This document shows, one piece after another, positions 1-8,441 of a stretch of 64,000 bases of DNA. The DNA is from Sphingobacterium faecium. Its GTDB lineage: Bacteria; Bacteroidota; Bacteroidia; Sphingobacteriales; Sphingobacteriaceae. Each line of letters begins with the position of its first letter. Positions within the stretch are counted from its first letter, which is position 1. The stretch spans positions 124,001-188,000 of the forward strand of contig NZ_QBKH01000007.1 in the NCBI RefSeq assembly GCF_003054045.1. Reading direction: 5' to 3'. The position numbers and the translations under genes are program-made. The notes beneath the pieces are model-generated. The model did not search any database. It saw only the letters and a list, made by a program, of their open reading frames with translations, and was not told where the DNA came from.

Positions 1-1468
1 CAGGATTTGAAGTACCCCAAGCCACTTCTGCTAAAGCTAACAATCGAGGAAAAAGCATATACTCTACATGCTTGAAATTTGTAATGTATTCCGTCCACAT
101 ATTTGCTTGTGGTCCCAAAATATGTTTCGCTTCTTGCGTATTCAATTCATTAGGAATTGGATTGAAACTGTACACCTTATCCAAACGTAATTCTGCACTA
201 AAAGCCAAAGGTTCTGACTGTGGATTACCTTGATAATAATCCAAATACATATGACTTACTGGAGTCATAATCGCATCATGTCCAGTCTTAGCTGCATGAA
301 TACCACCTTCAACACCTGTCCAACTCATCACGGTAGCATTCGGGGCTAAGCCACCTTCTAAAATTTCATCCCAACCAATGATACTTTTATCTTTTGCATT
401 GATATATTTCTCCATTCGTTTGATGAAATAAGATTGCAATTCAAATTCATCTTTCAAACCTTCCTTCTTAATGAGATCTTGGCAGTGTGCACAGGCTTTC
501 CATCTTGTTTTCGGAGCCTCATCACCCCCGATATGGATATAATGACTTGGGAACAAAGTGACGACTTCATCAATCACGTCCTCCAATAAGTCAAAGGTTT
601 CTTCCTTTGGGCAATAGATATCATCCATGACACCCCAAGATGTTCCAACTGTAAACGGTCCACCTGTACAAGAAAGTTCAGGGTACGCAGCCAAAGCTGC
701 CAGCGCATGACCGGGCATCTCAATTTCAGGAATCACTTCAATATGTAGCTTTTTTGCATAAGCCACGACATCTTTAACCTGTTCCTGTGTATAAAATCCG
801 CCATAACGACCATCATTCGTTAATTTGGAATCTTTAACATCTTCTGTTACCGCACGAAAAGCACCGATCGCAGTTAGCTTTGGATGACTTTTAATTTCTA
901 TACGCCATCCCTGATCATCAGTAAGATGCCAATGAAACTTGTTCATTTTATAACGCGATAAATAATCTAAAAATAATTTGATCTCATCAGCAGTAAAGAA
1001 ATGTCTACTCACATCAAGATGTGCCCCTCTATACGTAAATTTAGCATAATCCTTTATTGATAATGCTGGTATGCTACCTTTTGTTTGATTTTCTTCTACA
1101 AGCTGTAACAAGGTTTGAACAGCATAAAAAGCAGCATCATCTGTAGATGCGGAGATCACAATTCCTTTAGCATCGATTTTTAATTCATAATAATCGTGCT
1201 GACCTGCCACCTGATGATTTATTTTTTGGAAACGTACCGTGCCGGATTTTTTAAGGGTTACTTTTGATTGCAACAAACCCTCCAATTGATGAGCTAGATA
1301 TTTAGACTGTGCTTCAAATGTGCTCCTTCCGATCACGAGATTGCCCTTCAAAGAAAATGAAGCCTGTTGCAATACTTCCAGATGTTGAGGCATCGGAATG
1401 ATATATTGCTGTCCAAATGAAGATAAAGAACAGAAGAAGATAAAACTGAAAAATAGGATTTTACGCAT
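1..1468 (-). CDS. Beta-N-acetylhexosaminidase, GH20 (3' end missing)
   Basis: This is an exported glycosidase that removes terminal N-acetylhexosamine from glycans. The frame is open from an ATG at 1468 to the window edge, so the C-terminus is missing. Residues 1-19 form a signal peptide (MRKILFFSFIFFCSLSSFGQ). A GH20b-like N-terminal domain follows, then the catalytic barrel starting near YRGAHLDVSRHFF. The conserved HIGGDEAPKTRW motif, around residue 315, holds the adjacent Asp-Glu pair used in substrate-assisted catalysis, and FHWHLTDDQGWRIEIK is also typical of the family. It lies downstream of pepP, separated by a strong hairpin terminator, so it is probably transcribed on its own. The family call is secure; the substrate (chitooligosaccharide or host glycan) is not. 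Confidence 0.93.
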   Translation of the reverse strand, partial: MRKILFFSFIFFCSLSSFGQQYIIPMPQHLEVLQQASFSLKGNLVIGRSTFEAQSKYLAHQLEGLLQSKVTLKKSGTVRFQKINHQVAGQHDYYELKIDAKGIVISASTDDAAFYAVQTLLQLVEENQTKGSIPALSIKDYAKFTYRGAHLDVSRHFFTADEIKLFLDYLSRYKMNKFHWHLTDDQGWRIEIKSHPKLTAIGAFRAVTEDVKDSKLTNDGRYGGFYTQEQVKDVVAYAKKLHIEVIPEIEMPGHALAALAAYPELSCTGGPFTVGTSWGVMDDIYCPKEETFDLLEDVIDEVVTLFPSHYIHIGGDEAPKTRWKACAHCQDLIKKEGLKDEFELQSYFIKRMEKYINAKDKSIIGWDEILEGGLAPNATVMSWTGVEGGIHAAKTGHDAIMTPVSHMYLDYYQGNPQSEPLAFSAELRLDKVYSFNPIPNELNTQEAKHILGPQANMWTEYITNFKHVEYMLFPRLLALAEVAWGTSNP

Positions 1469-1540
1469 GATATGATTTGGTCTTTCAGCAAAAATAACAT
1501 TATTTTCAAATAATTAAAACGTTATAGCATATCAATTTTA

Positions 1541-1580
1541 TCACAAAAAAGGGGGATCATGTGATCCCCCTTTTTTGTGA
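1541..1580 (-). terminator. Hairpin terminator after pepP
   Basis: There is a perfect 19-bp inverted repeat around a 2-nt centre: the left arm TCACAAAAAAGGGGGATCA (1541-1559) matches the right arm at 1562-1580. The GC-rich GGGGGATCA core flanked by A6/T6 makes a terminator in either direction. It sits between pepP and the hexosaminidase gene, both on the minus strand. Confidence 0.85.
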
Positions 1581-1599
1581 CAGCGCTTATGGCAATCCA

Positions 1600-3375
1600 T
1601 TAAATCGCAGCTGTTTTATTTTTCAACCAAGCTTGCTCATCATCATTCAATCGGCTTTTCAATTGATCGAAAACCCATTGATTATACTGATTCAACCAGT
1701 TGATATGCTGTTGATCTAATAAGGTTTTATCAACCAAATCTGTTGCGATATAACAAATAGTTAAGGTTTCAAAATCCATAAAATCACCAAATATCGAAGA
1801 ATCCGCATTTCGAGATAACACTAAATTTTCAATACGGATCCCATGCTTTCCTTCGCGGTATAAACCCGGCTCAATAGAACTAATCATTCCAACTTCTATA
1901 GCAACATCAATATTTGCTGAATTAAATGTCTGCGGTCCTTCGTGCACATTCAAGAAAAAACCTACACCATGTCCAGTTCCATGACCATAATTGCGTAATG
2001 TAGCCCAAATCGGACGACGGGTAATGGCATCAATCTGATACCCCTTAGATCCTTGCGGAAAAATAGCTTGACTTCCTTCAATAGTACCTTTTAATACAAT
2101 GGTATAATCTTCTTTTTCTTGTTGTGTGATCTCACCCAAAGAAACAACACGCGTGATATCAGTAGTACCCGTTTGATATTGGCCACCTGAGTCCACCAGC
2201 AATAATCCTTTTGATTTTAGCGCATAGTTGCTATCAACAGTTGCAGAATAATGTGGCAATGCGCCGTGATCTAAATAACCTGCGATGGTATTGAAACTAA
2301 TATCGTTGAAGCCAGGTTGCTCCTCTCTAAATTCCTGCAACCTTGCTGCAATAGATATTTCAGATTGATCACCCTCTGGCACCGCTGTTTCCAACCATTT
2401 AAAAAATTTGGTCAGCGCAACACCATCATTGATCATCGTTTCACGCGTATGTGCAATTTCCACTTCATTCTTCACTGCTTTTAATGAAGTCGAAGGATTG
2501 ATTTTTTCAATAATATTAACCGCAGCTGGTATAGCGTCATAGATAGCAAAACATGTTCGCTTAGGATCGATCAATATAGAATCTAGCGTTAAATGGTCAA
2601 CCTGAGCATATACTTCTTCATAAGGTTTCACCTGTACACCCGAAGCTTGCAAACTTGCTCTGGTAGCTTCATCCAATTTAACAGGCTCAATATATAAGAT
2701 GGCTTCATCAGCTGTTACGTAAACAAATCCTAAAACAACTGGATTACAAGGAACATCACGACCACGGATATTGAGCAACCAAGCAAGATCATCTAAAGAA
2801 GAAATAAGATGCGCCTGCGCTCTATTCTTAGCCAGCACATTACGTACAGCAGCTAATTTAGATGCTGTTGATTGACCTGTTGTTGTATCCGCCAATAGAT
2901 ATGCTTTTGCGGTAGGTAAAGCAGGTCTTCCTTCCCAAAGCGGTGATAGTAAATCCACATGACCGTCGACAATAATATCAAGTGGTTTCAATATTTGTTG
3001 TACCGATTGCGCAACTAACAAAGAAGCCAAATTTCCATCAAATGCAACTTTTGATCCTTTTGTTAGTTTTTCGCCCAACCATTCTGCATATTCCGCATTA
3101 CCTTGAACTTTTAATTTTACCAATTCAAATCCAGTACCAGCCAATTGTTCATTTGCTTGAACAAAATAACGAGTATCTGTCCATAACCCCGCAAAATCTT
3201 GTGTAATAACTAACGTACCTGCTGAACCCGTAAAACCCGAAGTCCATGCAATACATTTATAACGATCTGGTAAATATTCACTTATATGCGGATCAGAAGA
3301 AGGGATAATGTAACCATCAACACCTTGATCTTTCATCAGACTTCTTATTGCCGCTAATTTTTCTGAATGCGTCAT
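1600..3375 (-). CDS. pepP: Xaa-Pro aminopeptidase (M24B)
   Basis: This metallo-aminopeptidase removes an N-terminal residue preceding proline. Two creatinase-type N-terminal domains lead into the pita-bread M24 fold. Metal ligands can be read in VDSGGQYQTGTTDIT (two Asp, about residues 395 and 406 from the ATG), GHGTGHGVGF (His 469), SIEPGLY (Glu 502) and GIRIENL (Glu 516). A C-terminal M24 extension follows, giving the long eukaryote-like form. The longest frame begins with TTG at 3399; the ATG at 3375 starts MTHSEKLAAIRSLM, which is a typical beginning for the family, so I chose it. There is no signal peptide, so it is probably cytosolic. It is followed by a terminator hairpin. Confidence 0.95.
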   Translation of the reverse strand: MTHSEKLAAIRSLMKDQGVDGYIIPSSDPHISEYLPDRYKCIAWTSGFTGSAGTLVITQDFAGLWTDTRYFVQANEQLAGTGFELVKLKVQGNAEYAEWLGEKLTKGSKVAFDGNLASLLVAQSVQQILKPLDIIVDGHVDLLSPLWEGRPALPTAKAYLLADTTTGQSTASKLAAVRNVLAKNRAQAHLISSLDDLAWLLNIRGRDVPCNPVVLGFVYVTADEAILYIEPVKLDEATRASLQASGVQVKPYEEVYAQVDHLTLDSILIDPKRTCFAIYDAIPAAVNIIEKINPSTSLKAVKNEVEIAHTRETMINDGVALTKFFKWLETAVPEGDQSEISIAARLQEFREEQPGFNDISFNTIAGYLDHGALPHYSATVDSNYALKSKGLLLVDSGGQYQTGTTDITRVVSLGEITQQEKEDYTIVLKGTIEGSQAIFPQGSKGYQIDAITRRPIWATLRNYGHGTGHGVGFFLNVHEGPQTFNSANIDVAIEVGMISSIEPGLYREGKHGIRIENLVLSRNADSSIFGDFMDFETLTICYIATDLVDKTLLDQQHINWLNQYNQWVFDQLKSRLNDDEQAWLKNKTAAI

Positions 3376-3458
3376 TGTTTCTCTAATTTTATCATGCAAG
3401 TTAGGAAAATTTCAAGAAGTAAACCACTAATCCTTATTTTAGGTCTGCGATAATGGCA

Positions 3459-4586
3459 TCAAAATAAGCTATCATATCCAGCATCGAGATACCAATTGAG
3501 CGTGCGGTAAAAAGGGAAAAGGTGACTTTCTTCTTGGGCAGGAATATAGCTAGACAGTCCTGAAAAATTAGTAATGGGCTTACCTAAAAAAGTGGGGGTA
3601 TTCGCTTTAAATATGACAGCCTTGCTGACTGCAGACTTTAAAGGCATTAACTCTTCCGATGGAAGATGTTTCTCAAATAGATCTAAAAAATCATATGCTT
3701 TAACAGGACTACTAGGATCTAGATCCAAGCGCTGTACGTTATTTCTGTTAATCTCGGAGATGAACGATGGGTTTCGAGACAACAATTGCGCTGTCTCATG
3801 TGCGAGGGCAGAAAGTTGCCTAGTATCTACCAGTGAAAAAGTAGCAGACTGCTCTAAACCTTTTTTTTGTTGATAATACGCCATATATGCATTTGCGATT
3901 GCGGTCAATCCATGTTTAACATCTTCATCAAATAATAAAGAGTTGATCTGATGGTAAGGCATGCCGACACTCAATACTTCAGTGGGAGATGCGAGAATAT
4001 AGGGCGCAACATCTCGAAGTTCATATAACACTTCTACAGATGCCATAGAACAAGCATCAAAAATAAGAAAATCCAATCCTTGAGGTAAGGCTGATTGAAG
4101 TTGTTGTACATCCATACGTCTAAAATGATCATCTCCAAAAGATCTAGTACTCCATTGGCCAAGATTTGCAGGAGCCCAGTTGGTTGCATGAGACCATAAA
4201 ATAGCTCCATACCCATGCGACACAGAGAGACTTTTCATATCCGCAAATATGATTTTCATCATCTCTGGATCGGAAGAGTCATGATCGCTATATGTTTTAA
4301 GAACCTTACTTTTAATCTCTGGACTAGTATCGTGCTGAATTTCATATATTTTGGGCTGCTGACCAAATAGCCTGGCATAGACCAACAATTTACCATCGAT
4401 ACCCACAAATCCTTCTTCCATCTGATTAAGATTTTTATAAGCATCAGCAGATAAGCTATTGTTTGCGGCCATATAGACCATCACTGTACGAGAAGTTATC
4501 GGAGCAACGGTATCATCATCTTTCTGGGCACAACTCGTGACAAAAAGCAAGATAATACAACTATATAAAAAATTTAAATCACGCAT
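3459..4586 (-). CDS. Clostripain-like cysteine peptidase lipoprotein (C11)
   Basis: This is a surface or periplasmic cysteine peptidase of the clostripain (C11) family, which normally cuts after Arg or Lys. The N-terminus MRDLNFLYSCIILLFVTSC is a lipoprotein signal with the lipidated Cys at 19. The fold opens with TVMVYMAANNSLS; the catalytic His is in LWSHATNW (His133) and the catalytic Cys in FLIFDACSMASVE (Cys179). Its 375 residues fit a C11 domain with little extra. It is upstream of pepP (59 bp apart) and downstream of two fimbrillin-like lipoprotein genes on the same strand. A role in processing surface proteins is possible, but that is inference. The substrate is unknown. Confidence 0.88.
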   Translation of the reverse strand: MRDLNFLYSCIILLFVTSCAQKDDDTVAPITSRTVMVYMAANNSLSADAYKNLNQMEEGFVGIDGKLLVYARLFGQQPKIYEIQHDTSPEIKSKVLKTYSDHDSSDPEMMKIIFADMKSLSVSHGYGAILWSHATNWAPANLGQWSTRSFGDDHFRRMDVQQLQSALPQGLDFLIFDACSMASVEVLYELRDVAPYILASPTEVLSVGMPYHQINSLLFDEDVKHGLTAIANAYMAYYQQKKGLEQSATFSLVDTRQLSALAHETAQLLSRNPSFISEINRNNVQRLDLDPSSPVKAYDFLDLFEKHLPSEELMPLKSAVSKAVIFKANTPTFLGKPITNFSGLSSYIPAQEESHLFPFYRTLNWYLDAGYDSLF

Positions 4587-4670
4587 GTATGACGATAAAA
4601 TAAAATCTAATATAAATCATTTATGAAATAGATTCAGGTAGGAAAATAATCAGAATAGCTAAATAGGAAT

Positions 4671-4703
4671 AAACAAGAAGAGAAAAGGATTCTCTTCTTG
4701 TTT
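4671..4703 (-). terminator. Hairpin after the fimbrillin-like genes
   Basis: A 14-bp perfect inverted repeat, AAACAAGAAGAGAA (4671-4684) with TTCTCTTCTTGTTT (4690-4703) and loop AAGGA, lies 27 bp beyond the stop of the fimbrillin-like gene. The following U-rich tract is short and interrupted, so this may be a weak terminator or an RNA-stabilising stem. Confidence 0.55.
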
Positions 4704-4729
4704 ACAACTTTATGGATTAATCGACCCTA

Positions 4730-6136
4730 TTATTTTGTGCCGACAAGTTTGATATCATCTATACGGTAACCATTTGTATTTCCTGTTTCTGTGCTATAGA
4801 ATTCGAGCGTAATACGATTACTATGAGCAATTTCGGAGATATCAATAGTAGCATATGTATTTGCCTCAGCCTCCAGTACTCCTGTAGGAACAGCCAGTTC
4901 TATACCATTAACACGAACTTTTACTCCTGCTGTTGGTAGGCTTGCTGCATTACCAGCCAACTTATAAGATAACTTCAGATTGGTCGCTCCAGTAGCATTA
5001 ATTCCTTCAATTTTAAACCCGGTATCTTTGTTAGCTGGCAGCCACACATGTGCATTTATTTTTGAAGTTGCACGTATATCTGCATAAGTAGCCGTATACA
5101 GATCCGAATACGTCAGCCCAGTTGCACTATATCCGGTGTAAGTTCCTATTCTTTCTTTTTTCGATGCATCAAGTTCACCAAAAGTTTCAAAGAAAAGTGT
5201 TTCTTCTTTTCCAGGATTAGTAGGAGTCTGACCGCCATCAATATCAACGTTAACAGATCCGCCCGGTACTGTTGTCCAGTCTGTAATAGTACCCATACCT
5301 GTTACTGCGACTTCATGACCAGCATCATTTTTCAATAAAACAATATCGTATGTATATTTTTTGCCCGCTTCATACGTCGTATTAGCAGGCAAAGTCCATT
5401 TAAATGTTCCTGATGCTAATGTGAAGACCACCTCTTTAGCAGAAAAATCACCAGGAAGCAAGATTGCTTCTACCAGCTGTACTCCCGTGTGTGCAGTAGT
5501 TTTTGCTGTAACATCCTGCGCAGCGGAAGCTCCGCTTAATATACCAGTCGCTAAATCTAACGTTGCAGCAGTATTTACATTGTTGTATACCACCTGTAGT
5601 CCATTCACATCTGTCAAACCATTTCCTGGTTTAACAGTCAATTCCACTTTACTCAGTTTATGACTAAAAGTAAGATTTGCAGCTCCGCTAGCTTTTGTCA
5701 ATGCTGTTGCATTATTGGAGTAAAGCACGTCAATAGCAGCTGGAACACTCTGATTTTCAACGGCAACAGGCAATATTGCTCCTTCAAGATTTGTTGTATA
5801 TGGATAGTATGCAATAAAATCTACTGATCCTGTCTGTGGATAGTTGATGATATCTGCTCCTTGTCCAGAGAAATTACCATTACCGCCAGTACTATATTTT
5901 TTATTGGCGGCTAATGGATTAGACAATCCATTACCTTGCTTCATAAATACACCTATAGCATCGTCAGCATCCCAGGCATTACCTGTGACACGAGTAGTTA
6001 CACCACCCACAATCGAAGAAGTAAATTGCACTTGTGCATTATCATTTGTTCCCAAATCGCGATAATCATCGCTTTTACAAGAATGTCCTAAAACAATCAG
6101 TGCTAATGCAGCACCTAGAAATTGGTTCTTTTTCAT
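4730..6136 (-). CDS. Fimbrillin-family (Mfa-like) lipoprotein with C-terminal binding-type domain
   Basis: This is a predicted outer-surface lipoprotein. MKKNQFLGAALALIVLGHSC ends in the lipidated Cys20. Residues about 35-270 form the fimbrillin (Mfa-like) domain seen in Bacteroidota fimbriae and adhesins; TTRVTGNAWDADDAIGVFM and VDFIAYYPY are its hallmarks. Residues about 305-468 (from ETLFFETFGELDASKK to IDDIKLVGTK) look like a beta-sandwich of the cleaved-adhesin or carbohydrate-binding kind. The gene follows the fimbrillin-nuclease gene by 44 bp on the same strand and is probably co-transcribed. Whether it assembles into a pilus or is a free lipoprotein cannot be told; no typical fimbrial chaperone or anchor gene is nearby. 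Confidence 0.82.
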   Translation of the reverse strand: MKKNQFLGAALALIVLGHSCKSDDYRDLGTNDNAQVQFTSSIVGGVTTRVTGNAWDADDAIGVFMKQGNGLSNPLAANKKYSTGGNGNFSGQGADIINYPQTGSVDFIAYYPYTTNLEGAILPVAVENQSVPAAIDVLYSNNATALTKASGAANLTFSHKLSKVELTVKPGNGLTDVNGLQVVYNNVNTAATLDLATGILSGASAAQDVTAKTTAHTGVQLVEAILLPGDFSAKEVVFTLASGTFKWTLPANTTYEAGKKYTYDIVLLKNDAGHEVAVTGMGTITDWTTVPGGSVNVDIDGGQTPTNPGKEETLFFETFGELDASKKERIGTYTGYSATGLTYSDLYTATYADIRATSKINAHVWLPANKDTGFKIEGINATGATNLKLSYKLAGNAASLPTAGVKVRVNGIELAVPTGVLEAEANTYATIDISEIAHSNRITLEFYSTETGNTNGYRIDDIKLVGTK

Positions 6137-6180
6137 GTTTTGTTTATGAATAATTGATTTAATAATGTATGATCATATAG

Positions 6181-7755
6181 CTATTTACGCCATATCTGTG
6201 TATTGATAGTCGATTTAGTTTCCTGATCTAATGCAGGGAAAAATGTAAATCCAGTTTCTTTCTCCAGAGATTCAACCGTCACCGTATAGCTCATGTAATC
6301 TGTATTAGTCGGCGTCACATTGTTCATACGAAATCCTATAGTATAATAATCCGAACCTCTTTTCATAGCCAATACTTTGTAATAATATTTGGGTTTTGCT
6401 ACATCTTTCCCTGAATTGTCCTTCACATAATCGACGACCTTGTCTGTTGCAGTCGTCACCATAGCACCCGTCACCACATACATCGTATCTACTCCGGACT
6501 GAGTAGTCCAGGTACGGACTTTATTTTCAAGATCAGCCCATAAACCCTGATTTAAGGATCTATTCTGCGGCGTCATATTTGTATAATAGAAAGTAGATGC
6601 ATTTTCCGCGAAATTGTACGTACGGTCTCCGCTCGGTAGCTGATGACCACGGTCGAGCAATAACGTAGCGTTATTAGGATATCCCCGTTCTAGATTTGCT
6701 TGAAAACTCGATGAGAATGCCGGGTCGTAGGCCCAGACATCTGTCCGTTTCTGGCTTCCGAGATAATCCTTACTTAATGGGTAAGCTACCCAATAAGCCA
6801 CCTTATATTCAGTATCATACAACATAGAATAATTTCTCCTCGTAGAAGACGACATGTTGATATTGTACTTCAGAGTAGCACTTTCAGAGATAACCGGCAA
6901 CTCCATATAAGATGTTGTAGGCTGAGGATTAACACTTCCATCTTTCCCCAGTGTGATGTCATACTGATATCGGTAACCTTTTTCATAGGTTGTCCCCTCC
7001 CCTATATTCCAAGTGTAGGATTTTCCATCCATCTTTGTAAATACGATTTTATTTTGAGCAGTAAGTGTACCTGGATAAATCGTCCATTCAACAATTGTTT
7101 CATTTGAAGCATTTTGCGATACCCGAGCAGGAATATCTGTGTTGGTATTAACTTGTGCCCATTGTCCCGAAGAAAGATTGAAGCTCGCGATCGAGGGCAA
7201 TGCCATAAAATGGACCCTTAACCCATTTAAATCTGATCCCTTAATTTTAAGTTCCACTTTAGTCATTTGTCGATCAAACGATAAGGCTACCGGACCTTGA
7301 CCAGAAGTCAACCCTGTCGTGTTTCTGGCTACCATAAAATCGAGCAGAGCTTGATTCTCCTGGTTCGCAATATTTAGTGAAGGTGTAAGTGTACCCTGTT
7401 CTTGATAAGGATAATACGCCACAAAGCTCACCTTACTTCCCATTGGAAATTCTAGCGAAGCCTGTTCATTTTGAGGGGAAAAATTGCCATTACCATTTGT
7501 TGTGTAAGGTTGGTTAAAACCCTTGTTTATAATCGACGTTTCATCTAAAGCAACACCATTCTGGAACATAAAAATTCCAATGGCATCATGAGCACTCCAC
7601 TGAGTACCTTGCACTCTTGTTTGCGGAAGACCCGCAATTTTACTTGAAAAATATACCTGATTGGAGGTATTCTTTGAAATTAGGTCAGTTTCCTTACGGC
7701 ATGAAGAAAACATTAAAGCCACGCACCCTAGCAAATAAAGCCAGTTCTTTCTCAT
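6181..7755 (-). CDS. Fimbrillin-domain lipoprotein fused to a DNA/RNA non-specific endonuclease
   Basis: This is a two-part surface protein. MRKNWLYLLGCVALMFSSC is a lipoprotein signal (Cys19). Residues about 33-270 are a fimbrillin domain with the same landmarks as the next gene (QTRVQGTQWSAHDAIGIFM, VSFVAYYPY). Residues about 285-524 are a Serratia-nuclease-type domain: LLLDRGHQLPSGD holds the catalytic His371 in the DRGH motif, and YYTNMTPQNRSLNQGLW holds the metal-ligand Asn402. The predicted activity is sugar-non-specific, Mg-dependent cleavage of DNA and RNA outside the cell. It is the first gene of a likely two-gene operon. No immunity gene is adjacent, which fits nutrient or biofilm DNA use better than a toxin, but this is inference. 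Confidence 0.87.
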   Translation of the reverse strand: MRKNWLYLLGCVALMFSSCRKETDLISKNTSNQVYFSSKIAGLPQTRVQGTQWSAHDAIGIFMFQNGVALDETSIINKGFNQPYTTNGNGNFSPQNEQASLEFPMGSKVSFVAYYPYQEQGTLTPSLNIANQENQALLDFMVARNTTGLTSGQGPVALSFDRQMTKVELKIKGSDLNGLRVHFMALPSIASFNLSSGQWAQVNTNTDIPARVSQNASNETIVEWTIYPGTLTAQNKIVFTKMDGKSYTWNIGEGTTYEKGYRYQYDITLGKDGSVNPQPTTSYMELPVISESATLKYNINMSSSTRRNYSMLYDTEYKVAYWVAYPLSKDYLGSQKRTDVWAYDPAFSSSFQANLERGYPNNATLLLDRGHQLPSGDRTYNFAENASTFYYTNMTPQNRSLNQGLWADLENKVRTWTTQSGVDTMYVVTGAMVTTATDKVVDYVKDNSGKDVAKPKYYYKVLAMKRGSDYYTIGFRMNNVTPTNTDYMSYTVTVESLEKETGFTFFPALDQETKSTINTQIWRK

Positions 7756-7808
7756 CTACTTAAATTAATATAATACCCAATACGAGGTTGATATCCTAAA
7801 TCAACGCT

Positions 7809-7816
7809 CAAAATTA
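7809..7816 (-). promoter_or_regulatory. Bacteroidota -7 box, fimbrillin-nuclease operon
   Basis: The minus strand reads TAATTTTG, an exact TAnnTTTG match, 54 bp upstream of the start at 7755. No clear -33 TTTG is seen. Such an 8-mer can occur by chance in AT-rich DNA, so confidence is moderate. Confidence 0.45.
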
Positions 7817-8016
7817 ACGCTCCAAAAATAACATAAGGTTAATGAATTTTTAATATTTTATTAAGCTTTTTTATCAAAACAATAAAAAAAACAAACTAAA
7901 AACATCTACAATAATCATTTAAATGTACTATCAATCCTTAGTAATCAGGTTATTAGGAAATTAAATTTAGAGCAAATAACTAGATTTATGGAACGCTATC
8001 GCACTTATCATGCATA

Positions 8017-8038
8017 ACCATATCAATATTGATATGGT
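8017..8038. repeat. 22-bp perfect palindrome
   Basis: ACCATATCAATATTGATATG plus GT reads identically on both strands. It lies far from both flanking genes, 262 bp upstream of the fimbrillin operon start and about 400 bp upstream of dacB. It could be a dimeric-regulator site or a relic. Confidence 0.5.
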
Positions 8039-8210
8039 CATCATCATCAAAGACACGGCATGATAAATTTAGCTATCAAGAAACCTTAAATAAAAACATG
8101 AACAATTAAAAATTAACTTATTATTAATTCAAGTTAATGATATACAGGAATGTATAAGAAGAATGATTAAAACTTTGCGATAAATTGTACACGTTGCTAT
8201 TGAAACCTGA

Positions 8211-8363
8211 AGTATCGTAAAATACCATCAATCGTTTTCAAGAATACCTGAACATCTTGAATATCAATTTTTAGATCAAGTAGAACAATCTCGGTTTTAT
8301 TTATTTGATGAAAATATAGAATTAGATCTAAGTAAGATTTACAGACAAAAATGGAGAGATTAA
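8211..8363 (+). pseudogene. Possible remnant of a decayed gene
   Basis: Fifty codons are open between stops with no ATG, GTG or TTG start. The translated composition is protein-like (for example RIPEHLEYQFLDQVEQSRFY, then LFDENIELDLSKIY). Shorter open stretches precede it in other frames (IQVNDIQECIRRMIKTLR, then LKLCDKLYTLLLKPEVS), as expected for a frameshifted relic. I do not recognise a family, and chance remains possible. Confidence 0.25.
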
Positions 8364-8441
8364 ATGTCAATTTTTGACTTTCATATTAAACATTTCTGAC
8401 CAAACAATAGTACCTTTATGAAAACAGAAAGATTATTATTA

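Larger units (their letters stand above)
7756..8441. other. AT-rich intergenic region, 686 bp
   Basis: No intact gene is visible. On the minus side it holds the likely promoter of the fimbrillin operon. It contains a 22-bp palindrome at 8017-8038 and a 50-codon open stretch without a start codon at 8211-8363 that may be a gene remnant. The rest is very AT-rich with many stops in all frames. Confidence 0.6.

Noticed and set aside
5361-5663. 100-codon plus-strand frame opposite the fimbrillin-like gene
   Set aside because: Its translation is a repetitive, Ser/Thr-rich antisense reading of the fimbrillin gene; it has no start context or promoter.
6181-7755. Antibacterial toxin with immunity gene
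   Set aside because: The nuclease carries a lipoprotein signal and no small cytoplasmic immunity gene is adjacent; the neighbour is another lipoprotein.
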